This document shows, piece after piece, positions 16,715 to 25,654 of a stretch of DNA of 64,000 nucleotides. Source of the stretch: JANOSH01 sp031415695. GTDB lineage: Bacteria > Actinomycetota > Acidimicrobiia > Acidimicrobiales > Ilumatobacteraceae. Location: the NCBI GenBank assembly GCA_031415695.1, contig JANOSH010000061.1, forward strand, positions 124,001 through 188,000, read 5' to 3'. Positions within the stretch are counted from its first letter, which is position 1, and each line of letters opens with the position of its first letter. Made by a program: the position numbers and the translations under genes. Below the pieces are notes generated by a model that worked only from the letters and a program-made list of their open reading frames with translations, was not told where the DNA came from and ran no database searches.

Positions 16715-17981
16715 GTGTTTCCGCCTTTGTGAAGCCGATGTGCAATTCCTTCAGAGCCCGCAGGCAGAAGTTTGGTGCGATCCTAAAGTCATTCATCGGC
16801 TCACCGTGGTCGGTCGTGAGAAAGTGCAGATCATCGACTCGGTCGAGCAACGCCTTGAAGCTGATGTAGAGCTCGCGTCGAGCCAAGGGGGCACCGAGGC
16901 AGTAATGGACGCCGACGCCGAAGGTGAGGTGCTGGCGTGGGCTGGTCCGATCGAGGTCGATGTCGGCCGGGCATTCGAATCGACGTTCGTCTCGGTTGGC
17001 CGAGGCGTAGCGGATATTCATGGTTGAGCCTGCAGGAACATGCACGCCGTCGATCTCGACATCGACACGAGCAGTTCGAAATAGCCCCTGTACGGGACTT
17101 TCCAGCCGTAGCACTTCCTCCACGAACACATCGAGTTTGCTGGGGTCCTGCTTGAGTCGGGCCCACACCTCCGGGCGCTCAATCAGCAACATGACACCGG
17201 CCGAGATGGCGTTGGTACTCGTTTCGGACCCGCCCACGAACGTGTCGGCCATGAGCTCGGCGTGGAGTTCGTTATCGTTGAGCGTGCGACCCCATTCAGG
17301 GATAACGGTGTTCACCATGTCGGACAGGAGCGAGTCGTTGGGCAGTCGTCGCAAGCCTTCAATGATCGGTTGGAAGTAGTGCTGCGCTTCGATTTCCATT
17401 TCGGTCGACCAGACGGCTTCTTCGGTCGTTTGCATCATTCCCAACCGCTGGACCCATGCGTCGGTCCACGCCTTGATCTGCCAGATGTCTTCCTCGTTGG
17501 CGCCCATTTGGCGACCAATAACAATTAAAGGCAGCGGAACGGCGAACTGTCGAACCCAGTCACAAGTACCGGTGTCGATGAAATCGTCGATGAGGCGATG
17601 CGCCAACGTCTCGACGAACGGGTCCATCTCCTTGATCTTCGACGGACGAAACGCGTGGTCGAACAAGGTACGCATCTGGCTGTGCTCGGGATTGTCGCGA
17701 CCCGCAAGTGTGGGTGCCGGCAACCAACCTTTGGTCTCGTACAGCTCTTGGATTCTCCGGGCCCGTTCGAGCGCCTCAGGGGTTTGGATCGCTCGGGCGC
17801 CGCCTCGACCGCTGCCGAATCGATCGACATCGAGCAGGATCTTGCGGACGTCGTCATAACGAGAAACCACGAACATTCCCGTGCGCGGGTCGCGCCAGAC
17901 CGGGGCCTCGTCACGCAGTTCGCCGTACGCCGGGTACGGGCAGTCGTTGACTGCCGGGTCGAAAAAGTTGACGTCAGGCAT
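16692..17981 (-). CDS. Cytochrome P450
   Basis: This 429-residue P450 has the heme loop FGVGVHYCLGAPLAR (Cys361). Its I-helix VGGSETSTNAIS uses Glu-Thr/Ser rather than Asp-Thr. The ATG at 17981 is preferred over the GTG six bases upstream because it sits five bases after a GGGGAG ribosome site. It precedes and overlaps the next P450 gene. It belongs to a different subfamily from that neighbour, so the pair probably acts on different positions or substrates. Confidence 0.92.
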   Translation of the reverse strand: MPDVNFFDPAVNDCPYPAYGELRDEAPVWRDPRTGMFVVSRYDDVRKILLDVDRFGSGRGGARAIQTPEALERARRIQELYETKGWLPAPTLAGRDNPEHSQMRTLFDHAFRPSKIKEMDPFVETLAHRLIDDFIDTGTCDWVRQFAVPLPLIVIGRQMGANEEDIWQIKAWTDAWVQRLGMMQTTEEAVWSTEMEIEAQHYFQPIIEGLRRLPNDSLLSDMVNTVIPEWGRTLNDNELHAELMADTFVGGSETSTNAISAGVMLLIERPEVWARLKQDPSKLDVFVEEVLRLESPVQGLFRTARVDVEIDGVHVPAGSTMNIRYASANRDERRFECPADIDLDRTSPRQHLTFGVGVHYCLGAPLARRELYISFKALLDRVDDLHFLTTDHGEPMNDFRIAPNFCLRALKELHIGFTKAETHDTHGTG

Positions 17982-18076
17982 CGACACTCCCCAAAGAAAC
18001 GCTAGACCACGAGCCTACGTTTCCAAGGTTGTGTCGGGCAGCATCGTGCTAGTCGGTTCGCCGTAGTTCTTGCCAT

Positions 18077-18757
18077 TCATCGCCGCCGTTGGCGACGACC
18101 CACCAGCAGTAACCTCATGAGGGCAAGGAGCAATCCTCCAACGGCAACACCTGCGAGAAGCGCTCGCTGAATGCCAGCGGATCGGGCACCGTTGACCTTC
18201 GCGACGATCTGATCCGAGGCCGCTCCCGCAGTGAAAAGATCGTTGTTCGCAAAATTGGCACGGGCGGCAGCCAGCTTCGGGAAGACATTGGATCGCCACT
18301 AGCCGATGCGTGTGAGTAGACCATGGTTAGCGGTGGCAACCTGCGTAGCGACGCCAAGCGTTGGTTCTGCGCTTTCCTCGTAGATCTTTTCGAAGGAGGC
18401 GGCGGCACCATTTGCAGCGCGCCGGCACGTTGTATGAGCTTGTCGCGAAACGTCAGGATGTCGTTTGCTTCTTGCATGCTGGCCTTGGCTTCGGCGAAGC
18501 TCCATGAGTCCATGAGCTGTCGAATGCCAATGGGCGGGACCATCCGGCACCAGCCGATTCAAGCTGGTAGTACGTGACGCGAACAGTTCGCTGTTCGCCG
18601 GTGAAAATAGCTGCGTCGAGGGCGAACTTGGCCAGTTGATAACCAGTCATTTGGCTTGTGCCGAATGTGGTTGTAGTCGGCCTGTCGCCAATTTTGGCGG
18701 TGACGAGTTGAGCGGTGAGCGGGATAGGAATACTGACCGAATCGAAGAAGCCAGATG
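18077..18757 (-). pseudogene. Frameshifted gene of unknown function with a C-terminal membrane helix
   Basis: Pieces of one protein can be read in several frames on the minus strand. They begin FFDSVSIPIPLTAQLVTAKI, then FALDAAIFTGEQRTVRVTYY. They go on through LMDSWSFAEAKASMQEANDI and FEKIYEESAEPTLGVATQVA to LAAARANFANNDLFTAGAA. The end is a hydrophobic helix (GIQRALLAGVAVGGLLLALM) with a Arg-rich cytoplasmic tail and a TGA at 18077. At least three frame changes and an in-frame stop just before the first piece mean it cannot be translated whole. The layout (soluble domain, one C-terminal anchor) resembles a membrane-anchored secreted protein. No family was recognised. The rest of 17990-18827 shows nothing else. 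Confidence 0.55.
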
Positions 18758-18827
18758 TCTTGAGTCACCCTCCAGAACCTAGACCCCGGCATTGAGCTCG
18801 CAGACCCCAAAGCGGCAGAATTGAGAC

Positions 18828-19787
18828 ATGCTCAGATGGCAGGCACACTGGGACACGCTCGTAGCGCAGACCGCGGGAATCGACCAGTGGTGCAGTCGTT
18901 CCCCATGGCAGTTTGCCGTCGACCACGCATTTCATCCCCGCGACGCACCTTCGTCTGGTTCCCACGCGGCGGTCGCCGAGGACACCTGGGGTATGTTATT
19001 TCGACGTAGCGTTCTTGACGACGGCCGAATTGCGCTGCTGCCATTCGATGCAATCTGGGGATTCGCTAGCCCGGTTGTTGCCCTCGACACTGATCTGGCT
19101 CGCAGCGTTCACGCTATTGCTACTGCGTTACGGAACGAGAGCGACTGGACCGCGACTCTGGTCACCGGGATCAAGCCTGCAAGCGACCTTGAGGGCGCTC
19201 TGATCGCGAACCTGTCGCAGATTGGACGCCTTGCACTAGCCGACGAAAGGGTGAGGGCTGTGGCGTCGCTGCAGGGCGGTATTGCTGGCTACATGAGCCG
19301 GCGACCCCGAACCTTCGAACGCAACCTTCGCCAGGCCACGCGCCGTGCAGGGAACAGCGTCACGTTCGAGTGTGCCGATAGGTCCGAACCTGCCTCCATT
19401 ATCAGCCGCCTTCATGGGGTCGAACAACACAGCTGGAAAGGTCTCGAATCGTCAGGTATCGAGAGCCCGGAAATGTCGGCCTTGTACGGTTCTCTTGTGT
19501 GGCGACTGTCGGTTCTCGGCGCCCTACGCGTGACGTTTGCGGTGCGAGGGGGTCGCGACGTGGGTTTCGTGCTGGGAGGTGTTCTCGGCACCACCTATCG
19601 GGGCTTGCAGCTCTCCTTTGTCGAAGAGGTGCGGGCGCTGTCCATCGGCAACTTGTTGCAGTGGAACGAACTGGTGCGGCTGTGCGACGATGGCGTCGAG
19701 CGGTACGACTTGGGCATGGACATGGAGTACAAGCGGGTGTGGGCCGAGGAGCGGTTCGTGACTAGACCGATTGTTGTATTTCGGTAA
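18828..19787 (+). CDS. GNAT/BioF2-like acetyltransferase-family protein
   Basis: This 319-residue protein has the pattern of the acetyltransf_6 (BioF2-like, FemAB-related) family. In the middle is RRPRTFERNLRQATRRAGN, then RLHGVEQHSWKG. The core strand region is RVTFAVRGGRDVGFVLGGVL and the end is RYDLGMDMEYKRVWAEE. Such proteins add acyl or aminoacyl groups, often for cell-envelope or polysaccharide modification. It starts with ATG and stands alone between P450 operons, so context gives no substrate. Confidence 0.75.
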   Translation: MLRWQAHWDTLVAQTAGIDQWCSRSPWQFAVDHAFHPRDAPSSGSHAAVAEDTWGMLFRRSVLDDGRIALLPFDAIWGFASPVVALDTDLARSVHAIATALRNESDWTATLVTGIKPASDLEGALIANLSQIGRLALADERVRAVASLQGGIAGYMSRRPRTFERNLRQATRRAGNSVTFECADRSEPASIISRLHGVEQHSWKGLESSGIESPEMSALYGSLVWRLSVLGALRVTFAVRGGRDVGFVLGGVLGTTYRGLQLSFVEEVRALSIGNLLQWNELVRLCDDGVERYDLGMDMEYKRVWAEERFVTRPIVVFR

Positions 19788-19832
19788 CCACACTGCCACC
19801 GCTGGACGACGAGCCGCACCAGCCGCAACCTG

Positions 19833-21068
19833 CTAGAGGATAGTGACCGGCAGTTCGCGTGGCCCGCGAACCTGCCCGGGAGCGAAACGCACTGTTTCGC
19901 CTGACAGTTCGAAGTCGGGGAACCGCGCCATCCATTCTTCGAGCGCGATACGCAGTTCGAGGCGTGCGAGGTTGGACCCAATGCATCGGTGAATACCCAA
20001 GCCGAACGCACTGTGCCGGTTTTGCGCGCGGTCGAGCAGTACCTTGTCGGCGTTATCGAAGACTTCAGGATCGCGATTACCCGCCGGAAACGGGAGTAGG
20101 ACCCAGTCGTCTTTCTTCATTGGGCAACCTTGGAACTCGAAGTCGTCGACAACCAGGCGGGCCATGGTGACCGGAGCATAGGCCCGCAGCAACTCTTCGA
20201 CTCCTGTGTCCCACAGATCGGGTTCGGTGGCGAGGCGCCGCCGGTCATGAGGACTCTGGGCGAGGTGCCACAGGCTCGACCCGATTGCACCCCACGTGGT
20301 ATCGATACCGGCCACCAGTAACAGCACCACAGTGCCGCGAACGTGTTCGTCGGGAAGCCTTTCACCACCGCCGATGTCGACGTTCAAGAGGTAGCTGATG
20401 AGATCGTCGCGTGGGTTGTCTCGATGATCTTGCAACTGAATGTCGAGGTAGGTTTCTAGGCGCCCAAAGAACTCGTCGCGCTCATCAGGCGGCGCAGCAA
20501 CATTCTCGAGTACCCCGTGCACAAACTCGCGGAATAGTTCCTCGTCGCCGATTGGCAGGCCGAGCATTCGGGCGATGACGTCGACTGGGATATGCGCGGC
20601 GTAATGCGCCGACGCGTCGACTGGCTCACCAGCCAACCGTCGTGCGTCAACGGCATCGAGCAGACCGCGGCACAACGTGCGGATCTGAGGTTCGAGTTGA
20701 GCTATTACCTTCGGACCGAACGCCGGCAGCAAGAGGCGACGGGCGAAGGAATGAAACGGCGGATCAGACGTGATGGGCGGCGCTCCACCTATGGGCGCTT
20801 CCTCGATCGGTCGGCCTTCTTCCACAACAACGCCACGGCTCGTGAAATGTTCGGTGTCGTACGCGATCGCCGAAATATCTTCATGACGCGTCGGAAGCCA
20901 GGTGCCACCGTAACGATCGGAGTGGGCGACTGGGCATACCTGTCGCAACTGGTCCCAGATGGGGAACGGGTTGTCGACCCACACTCTGTCGGTGTGGTCG
21001 AAGTCGGTGGCCCAGTCGACGACCGGAGCATGTCGATTTGTGCCATCGGCGAGATGTGATTCGGTCAT
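19833..21068 (-). CDS. Cytochrome P450 (paralogue of the one at 15488-16714)
   Basis: This 411-residue P450 has the heme loop FGLGIHRCIGSNLAR (Cys362) and I-helix AGIDTTWGAIG. Its N-terminal region parallels the P450 at 15488 (FPIWDQLRQVCPVAHSDRYG, then WLPTRHEDI). It follows a DUF2889 gene by only 3 bp, so the two form a short operon. That operon diverges from an IclR regulator and carries a 12-bp palindrome at its start. IclR linkage suggests induction by an aromatic or other carbon source; this is inference. Confidence 0.92.
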   Translation of the reverse strand: MTESHLADGTNRHAPVVDWATDFDHTDRVWVDNPFPIWDQLRQVCPVAHSDRYGGTWLPTRHEDISAIAYDTEHFTSRGVVVEEGRPIEEAPIGGAPPITSDPPFHSFARRLLLPAFGPKVIAQLEPQIRTLCRGLLDAVDARRLAGEPVDASAHYAAHIPVDVIARMLGLPIGDEELFREFVHGVLENVAAPPDERDEFFGRLETYLDIQLQDHRDNPRDDLISYLLNVDIGGGERLPDEHVRGTVVLLLVAGIDTTWGAIGSSLWHLAQSPHDRRRLATEPDLWDTGVEELLRAYAPVTMARLVVDDFEFQGCPMKKDDWVLLPFPAGNRDPEVFDNADKVLLDRAQNRHSAFGLGIHRCIGSNLARLELRIALEEWMARFPDFELSGETVRFAPGQVRGPRELPVTIL

Positions 21069-21071
21069 GGT

Positions 21072-21728
21072 TCAGCCTCTCATTCTTTCGCGCCAACCAG
21101 TGGAGTCCAGTCCCAGTTTGGCGTACCGCTTCTCGATCCACAACGGAATGTCGCCATCGTCGCCAGCAAGCATGGCGGTGGCTTGCACGCCGTGTTCGTC
21201 CCACACATGGCAGCTATTGATATTGAAGGCGAACATCTCCTTTCGTTCCTCGGCAGTAGGCGCGCGACGCAGTGCAACCGGCACTGCATCAGCGATCGCA
21301 GCGCGCATCGAAAAGCTCGACTGAATAGCCACCGGTGCCATGGCCTGCAGAAGCGCTGTTGTGTGCGTGCAACCACGGGGCCCTCCGAAAAGTTCGCGAA
21401 CCTTGTGCGTGAACCCCCGCGAGATCGACAAGCCGACGAGCTTGCCGTAGTGCGGCACAATCAACGGACACGTCGCATGAGGGTGCACGTCGAGGACCAC
21501 TTCGGCCCGCATGATTTCCATGGATGGGAATGAAACATCCAGCTCGACGATCATGTGATGCACGACCAACGGCTCGACATCGTCGGCCACATACATGCCG
21601 GCCGGCTTGGTGTCGCGCACTGCGCCACGCAGCATCAAAAGCGACAAGTTCTTGCGATACGCCTTCACCTGATAGTCGCGGGTATGCAGTAGTTCCAGGT
21701 CGGCGTCGCCGGGCAAAAGTTCGTTCAC
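21072..21728 (-). CDS. DUF2889-family protein
   Basis: This 218-residue protein has the DUF2889 layout. It opens with YQVKAYRKNLSLLMLRGAVRD, then has VHHMIVELDVSFPSMEI. The distinctive GLSISRGFTHKVRELFGGPRG runs into a CTHTTALLQ segment. The function of this family is unknown, although it often sits with acyl-CoA or P450 catabolic genes. It begins at GTG with an AGGTGAGAGG ribosome site. It lies 3 bp upstream of a P450, which it probably accompanies. The upstream palindrome at 21735 overlaps its ribosome site. Confidence 0.8.
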   Translation of the reverse strand: MNELLPGDADLELLHTRDYQVKAYRKNLSLLMLRGAVRDTKPAGMYVADDVEPLVVHHMIVELDVSFPSMEIMRAEVVLDVHPHATCPLIVPHYGKLVGLSISRGFTHKVRELFGGPRGCTHTTALLQAMAPVAIQSSFSMRAAIADAVPVALRRAPTAEERKEMFAFNINSCHVWDEHGVQATAMLAGDDGDIPLWIEKRYAKLGLDSTGWRERMRG

Positions 21729-21734
21729 CCTCTC

Positions 21735-21746
21735 ACCTGATCAGGT
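21735..21746. promoter_or_regulatory. Perfect 12-bp palindrome in DUF2889/IclR divergent promoter
   Basis: ACCTGATCAGGT is a perfect palindrome just upstream of the DUF2889-P450 operon, touching its ribosome site and 60 bp before the IclR gene. A second dyad (ACCTAC at 21774-21779, GTAGGT at 21794-21799) lies next to the IclR start. IclR proteins bind such palindromes, so these may be its operators for repression and autoregulation. Confidence 0.45.
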
Positions 21747-21806
21747 TCCTGGTGATGCGCGCCAACTGAACCGACCTACAGCCAAAGTATCGGGTAGGTT
21801 CAACAG

Positions 21807-22556
21807 ATGGCTGATGGCAGTGTCCAATCGATACAGCGGGCCTTTGCCGTGCTCCAAGCCGTGGCTACCGAGTCCGCCGGTATCAGCGAAGTGGCCCGTC
21901 GCACCGACCTGCCAATCAGCACCGTGGCCCGATTGCTCGCAACCCTCGAGGGTATCGGCGCAGTAACTCGCCACGACGACGGGGTCACCTATGGCGTCGG
22001 TCCGACCATGGCCGACCTCGCAGCCGCGGCAGACCCGAAGGCCAGCCTCGTGATGCGGGTGCGGCCGTACCTACTCGACCTGGTGAGCCGCACGAGTGAA
22101 ACCGCTGGAATATCTGTACCGACAGGGTCCGAGGTGTTGTACCTCGACCATGTCGAAGCCAGCCACGAGGTACAGGTGCGCGACTGGACCGGCACCACCC
22201 TACCGCTGCATGTGGTGTCGTCGGGCCTGGTGTTGTTGGCGCATCGAACCGCACGCGAGATCGACGACTACATCAGTAGCGGGTTGGTGAGTTTCACCGA
22301 GCGAACCATCGTGTCGCCCGACGATTTGAAGCGTCGGTTAGCCGAAACGCGACAGCGAGGTGTGGTGTGGACCCGCGGCGAATACAACGAAGGGGTCACC
22401 TCGGTTGCTGCGCCGGTCTACGACCAAAAACGCAGCATCATTGCCGCCGTTCACTGCCATGGGCCAAGCTACCGGTTCCCGTTGGAAGGAACCGAGGACG
22501 CCGTCGCTAGCGCCGTCATGACCACCGCCCGCCGAGTCAGCGCTGTGGCGAGCTAG
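21807..22556 (+). CDS. IclR-family transcriptional regulator
   Basis: This 249-residue regulator has an N-terminal winged helix (SIQRAFAVLQAV, then GISEVARRTDLPISTVARLL) and an effector-binding domain with GTTLPLHVVSSGLVLLAH and SVAAPVYDQKRSIIAAV, all typical of IclR. It is divergent from the DUF2889-P450 operon and upstream of the convergent HpaH-like gene. It probably represses one of these in response to a small acid. The start ATG at 21807 follows a dyad at 21774-21799 that may be its own operator. Confidence 0.93.
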   Translation: MADGSVQSIQRAFAVLQAVATESAGISEVARRTDLPISTVARLLATLEGIGAVTRHDDGVTYGVGPTMADLAAAADPKASLVMRVRPYLLDLVSRTSETAGISVPTGSEVLYLDHVEASHEVQVRDWTGTTLPLHVVSSGLVLLAHRTAREIDDYISSGLVSFTERTIVSPDDLKRRLAETRQRGVVWTRGEYNEGVTSVAAPVYDQKRSIIAAVHCHGPSYRFPLEGTEDAVASAVMTTARRVSAVAS

Positions 22557-22580
22557 TGCTCTGAAGCCCACAACGTCACA

Positions 22581-23384
22581 TCAGGCGCAGTGGAACGCTA
22601 TGGATCCGAGTGGGCCATAGTCGATGTGGAATGTATCGCCGGCGTGTACCCACACTGGCCGGGTGAACGACCCGGCCAGCAGCACCTGACCCGCCTCGAG
22701 CCCAATGCCATGCAGCGCAAGTTTGTTGGCCAACCACGCCACCCCGTTAGCCGGGTGGTTCAACACCGCCGCTGCGACGCCAGATTCCTCGATAACACCG
22801 TTTTGATACAACAGCGCCGACACCCACCGCAGGTCGACGTCGTGCGGACGCACAGCCCGGCCACCCGTGATGATTCCGGCGTCGGCTGCGTTGTCGGAGA
22901 TGGTGTCGATGATGGTTCGTGCACTGCCCGATACTGGGTCCTTCATCTGAATGCGCGAGTCGAGAATCTCGATTGCCGGGGTGACGTAGTCGGTGGCGTT
23001 GAGCACATCGAAGAGAGTGCAGTTGGGGCCTTCCAAGGGCCGACCAAGCACGAAGGCCAGTTCGACTTCGATACGAATCGCAATGAACCGATCGAGGGGA
23101 ACCGTCGACCCGTCGGCGAAGAACATGTCGTCGTAGAGCACGCCGTAGTCGGGTTCGGTTATGTTGACCGACTGTTGCATGGCCCGTGAGGTGAGCCCGA
23201 TCTTTCGGCCTTTCACAGTGAGACCCTCGGCCAAACGCAACTCGACGCCGGCGCGCTGGATGGCATAAGCATCGTCGAAGGTGAGTTGGGGATATTGCTG
23301 AGACAACTGGCGCATCGGCGTGCGTGTGCGTTCTGCTACGAGGAGTCGTTCGGCTGCATCTCGGATCACGTGCGGGTCGACCAT
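22581..23384 (-). CDS. 2-oxo-hept-3-ene-1,7-dioate/2-oxopent-4-enoate hydratase-like protein
   Basis: This 267-residue protein belongs to the FAH/HpaH-like hydratases. The hallmarks are GRKIGLTSRAMQ, YGVLYDDMFF, a metal-site strand RIEVELAFVLGRPLEG, and ATDYVTPAIEILDSRIQ, where the acidic residues bind Mg or Mn. The end is FHIDYGPLGSIAFHC. Such enzymes hydrate the ring-cleavage product of homoprotocatechuate or catechol. No dioxygenase is close by, but the nearby HpcH/HpaI aldolase would complete the next step. It is divergent from a MaoC-like gene, with a repeated CTTTCTAGTATG element in between. Confidence 0.9.
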   Translation of the reverse strand: MVDPHVIRDAAERLLVAERTRTPMRQLSQQYPQLTFDDAYAIQRAGVELRLAEGLTVKGRKIGLTSRAMQQSVNITEPDYGVLYDDMFFADGSTVPLDRFIAIRIEVELAFVLGRPLEGPNCTLFDVLNATDYVTPAIEILDSRIQMKDPVSGSARTIIDTISDNAADAGIITGGRAVRPHDVDLRWVSALLYQNGVIEESGVAAAVLNHPANGVAWLANKLALHGIGLEAGQVLLAGSFTRPVWVHAGDTFHIDYGPLGSIAFHCA

Positions 23385-23390
23385 GGCCTA

Positions 23391-23421
23391 CTTTCTAGTA
23401 TGGGCCTTTCTTTCTAGTATG
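23391..23421. promoter_or_regulatory. Repeated CTTTCTAGTATG element in divergent promoter
   Basis: The 12-mer CTTTCTAGTATG occurs at 23391-23402 and again at 23410-23421, start-to-start 19 bp. It lies in the gap between the HpaH-like and MaoC-like genes. The core CTAGTATG reappears at 28271-28278 upstream of the GntR regulator. This suggests one regulator controls both loci, but the binding protein is not identified. Confidence 0.4.
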
Positions 23422-23428
23422 TGCGGTA

Positions 23429-24391
23429 ATGACTCCACACAATGACGGGCCCATGTTCGAGGACTTCACGGTTGGCGGGCTCATCCCACCACTTCCGTCG
23501 ATCACCCTGACCGAAGCCGACAATGCCCTGTACCGCGCCATCACCGGCGATCAGCACCAGTTCGCCGCCGACTCATCGATGTACCGCAGGGCGGGCGGGA
23601 AACAGGCGCTGGCCAACCCGGGCCTCGTCATGCAGTACTCGATTGGCCAAACCACCAACGCCACCCGTCGAGCCATCGCCAACTTGTACTACCGATCGGT
23701 TCGCATCTTGCAGCCGGTCGAAATCGGCCAAACGCTCACCACCCAAACGGTCGTGCTCGGCCTGAAGGACGCGATGCCCAAAGATGGCCAATATCGTGGC
23801 CGTGTGTGGCTGGGTATCACTACCCGCAGCGAACACGGACCCGTCGTCGAATACGAACGCTGCGCGCTCATCCCATCGCGAGGTGATGCTGCCGCCGGAC
23901 ACGCCGACGAAATCCCCGGGCCGTCCGGCCCCACTCCCCTCGCCGAACTCGCCAACCTGGTACCTGGTTGGAACCTTTGCGAACTTCAGGCAACCGATTG
24001 GAAGACGGGCGACACTCGCTCCGATCCGCTTCGCGACCATATCGACATGGCTGCACCCTTGGCCCGCCTCACGTTCAACCAGGCCGCTGTTCACCGAGAT
24101 CACACCCGGGCCGCCAACGGTCAGCGACTCGTGTACGGCGGGCACGTACAGGGATTGGCGCAAGGGTCCCTCACCAGGCAGCTGCCGGGTCTCGCCGCGG
24201 TGGTGGCGTGGGACGGCTGTGACCATCTGGGGCCCGCGTACGAAGGTGACCTATTGGAGTTCAGCCACACGCTCGTTGATCAGATGGTGGTCGACGGCGG
24301 CAAGCTCATGCGTTTCGACGTCGCCGGCCGCCGAGCCGGCGACGACAGCGACCTCTTGAAATGGACCCCCGTGGTGTACGCCCGGGTCTAA
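23429..24391 (+). CDS. MaoC-like double hot-dog dehydratase-family protein
   Basis: This 320-residue protein has two hot-dog halves. The first includes FEDFTVGGLIPP, the ALYRAITGDQHQFAAD segment and strands of the fold. The second includes HIDMAAPLARLTFNQAAVHR and RLVYGGHVQGLAQG, the hydratase-type helix with catalytic His and Gly. It likely hydrates or dehydrates a CoA-bound or free acid. It diverges from the HpaH-like gene, and its 3' end overlaps the convergent GNAT gene by four bases. The substrate is inferred only as part of the same catabolic set. Confidence 0.75.
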   Translation: MTPHNDGPMFEDFTVGGLIPPLPSITLTEADNALYRAITGDQHQFAADSSMYRRAGGKQALANPGLVMQYSIGQTTNATRRAIANLYYRSVRILQPVEIGQTLTTQTVVLGLKDAMPKDGQYRGRVWLGITTRSEHGPVVEYERCALIPSRGDAAAGHADEIPGPSGPTPLAELANLVPGWNLCELQATDWKTGDTRSDPLRDHIDMAAPLARLTFNQAAVHRDHTRAANGQRLVYGGHVQGLAQGSLTRQLPGLAAVVAWDGCDHLGPAYEGDLLEFSHTLVDQMVVDGGKLMRFDVAGRRAGDDSDLLKWTPVVYARV

Positions 24392-25617
24392 TACCAGACA
24401 CTGCACCACGGCGCGACGGGCCAGCCGAACACGTCGGCTGCTTGGGTGACGGCGCCACGCCGATGTTCGTCGAGTTGGCCGGCTTGGTGCAGGGCGACAA
24501 CTGACGTGCCACCGAGGGCAACCGCACCAAGTACCGTTACCGGCATGGTGAGATGAGCAGCCTTGCGGGTACGTGTGACGGTGGCACCGGCGGGCGACAA
24601 GTCGAACTGGTAACGGCCGTTGGCGAAGCCGTCGTTGTCAGTGACCTCGATAACGATGTTCACGGCGCTGCGATAGGCCCGGCGAGTGAACAACTTGGAG
24701 ACGTCGAGCACCCGCAGCCACGTGAAGTCGGACATTCCAGTTGTGACAGCGGCGCGACCATTGGTGAACAGCAGACCAATCGGTTCATCGACAGGCCGGT
24801 TGTCGGCCTTGACCGTGGTTACCCAATCGACCCTGAGGGCAAATCGCCACAGTGACGACCACGCGACACGGTTGCTCGAAAGCAATTCGTCGACGGTGAG
24901 GGTGACGTTTGGGCGTCGGGCGGTGAACTCACCGTCGGTTCGGTATCGAAGCACGCCATCGATGCGGCCTCGCTTATCGCGATGCACAAGCACCCGACCC
25001 TTGTAGGGCTTGTCGCCGGGGTAGCCGGCGAGGCCGAGGTTGTCGCTCGACCAATGCGGCTGCCACACAATATCGCCAGGCTGCGTGGGCAGAATCGACG
25101 TGTGTAACGCGCTGATGAGTGCTGGCGCTTGGTCGAGTTCGACGAAACTCACGCTGCCAGGGTCACTCAATTCATCGGTCAATGACACACTGGCATCGAC
25201 TACTACGTTCTTGGACCATGTTGCGGGGCCGTATCCGAATCGACCGTAGATGGGCCACTCGGCTGCGATGAGGATACTGGCGGCCTCGCCGCGATCGCAC
25301 GACTCGCGATGATCACGCTGCATCGCTGTCGACAGAAAACCTTGGCGTCGGTGTGTCGGCTGCACAGTCACCGCCGACACCGCGGCGACAGGCAGTAGGG
25401 TTTCACCTGGCATCGACAGGTCGATACCGAAGCTGCGATACGTGCCCACGATGTGCGTGCCATCGAACCCGGCGAACGTGCGGTGTAGGTCGACATGCAG
25501 CGCAAGCCGGGCGGCTCCTTCACCTGTAGCCGCTGGCGGCATCATGAATCCGGATTTCACCGCAGCGACCCAACTATCGAATTCGTCGCCGGTGATAGGT
25601 CGCACATTCACGGACAT
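24388..25617 (-). CDS. Eis-like GNAT N-acetyltransferase
   Basis: This 409-residue protein has the Eis layout of two GNAT domains and a C-terminal sterol-carrier-like region. The first domain holds the acetyl-CoA loop VSAVTVQPTHRRQGFLSTAM and an EWPIYGRFGYGPAT segment. The protein ends in VAPWCSVWY, whose C-terminal carboxylate in Eis proteins acts in catalysis. Known homologues acetylate amines, including some antibiotics. Whether this one does so is not shown by its sequence. It overlaps the MaoC gene end and diverges from the hydroxyacid dehydrogenase gene 37 bp away. Confidence 0.88.
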   Translation of the reverse strand: MSVNVRPITGDEFDSWVAAVKSGFMMPPAATGEGAARLALHVDLHRTFAGFDGTHIVGTYRSFGIDLSMPGETLLPVAAVSAVTVQPTHRRQGFLSTAMQRDHRESCDRGEAASILIAAEWPIYGRFGYGPATWSKNVVVDASVSLTDELSDPGSVSFVELDQAPALISALHTSILPTQPGDIVWQPHWSSDNLGLAGYPGDKPYKGRVLVHRDKRGRIDGVLRYRTDGEFTARRPNVTLTVDELLSSNRVAWSSLWRFALRVDWVTTVKADNRPVDEPIGLLFTNGRAAVTTGMSDFTWLRVLDVSKLFTRRAYRSAVNIVIEVTDNDGFANGRYQFDLSPAGATVTRTRKAAHLTMPVTVLGAVALGGTSVVALHQAGQLDEHRRGAVTQAADVFGWPVAPWCSVWY

Positions 25618-25654
25618 GTTTCCGAGTCTTGCACGACCGCGTTAGGTTTCGACG

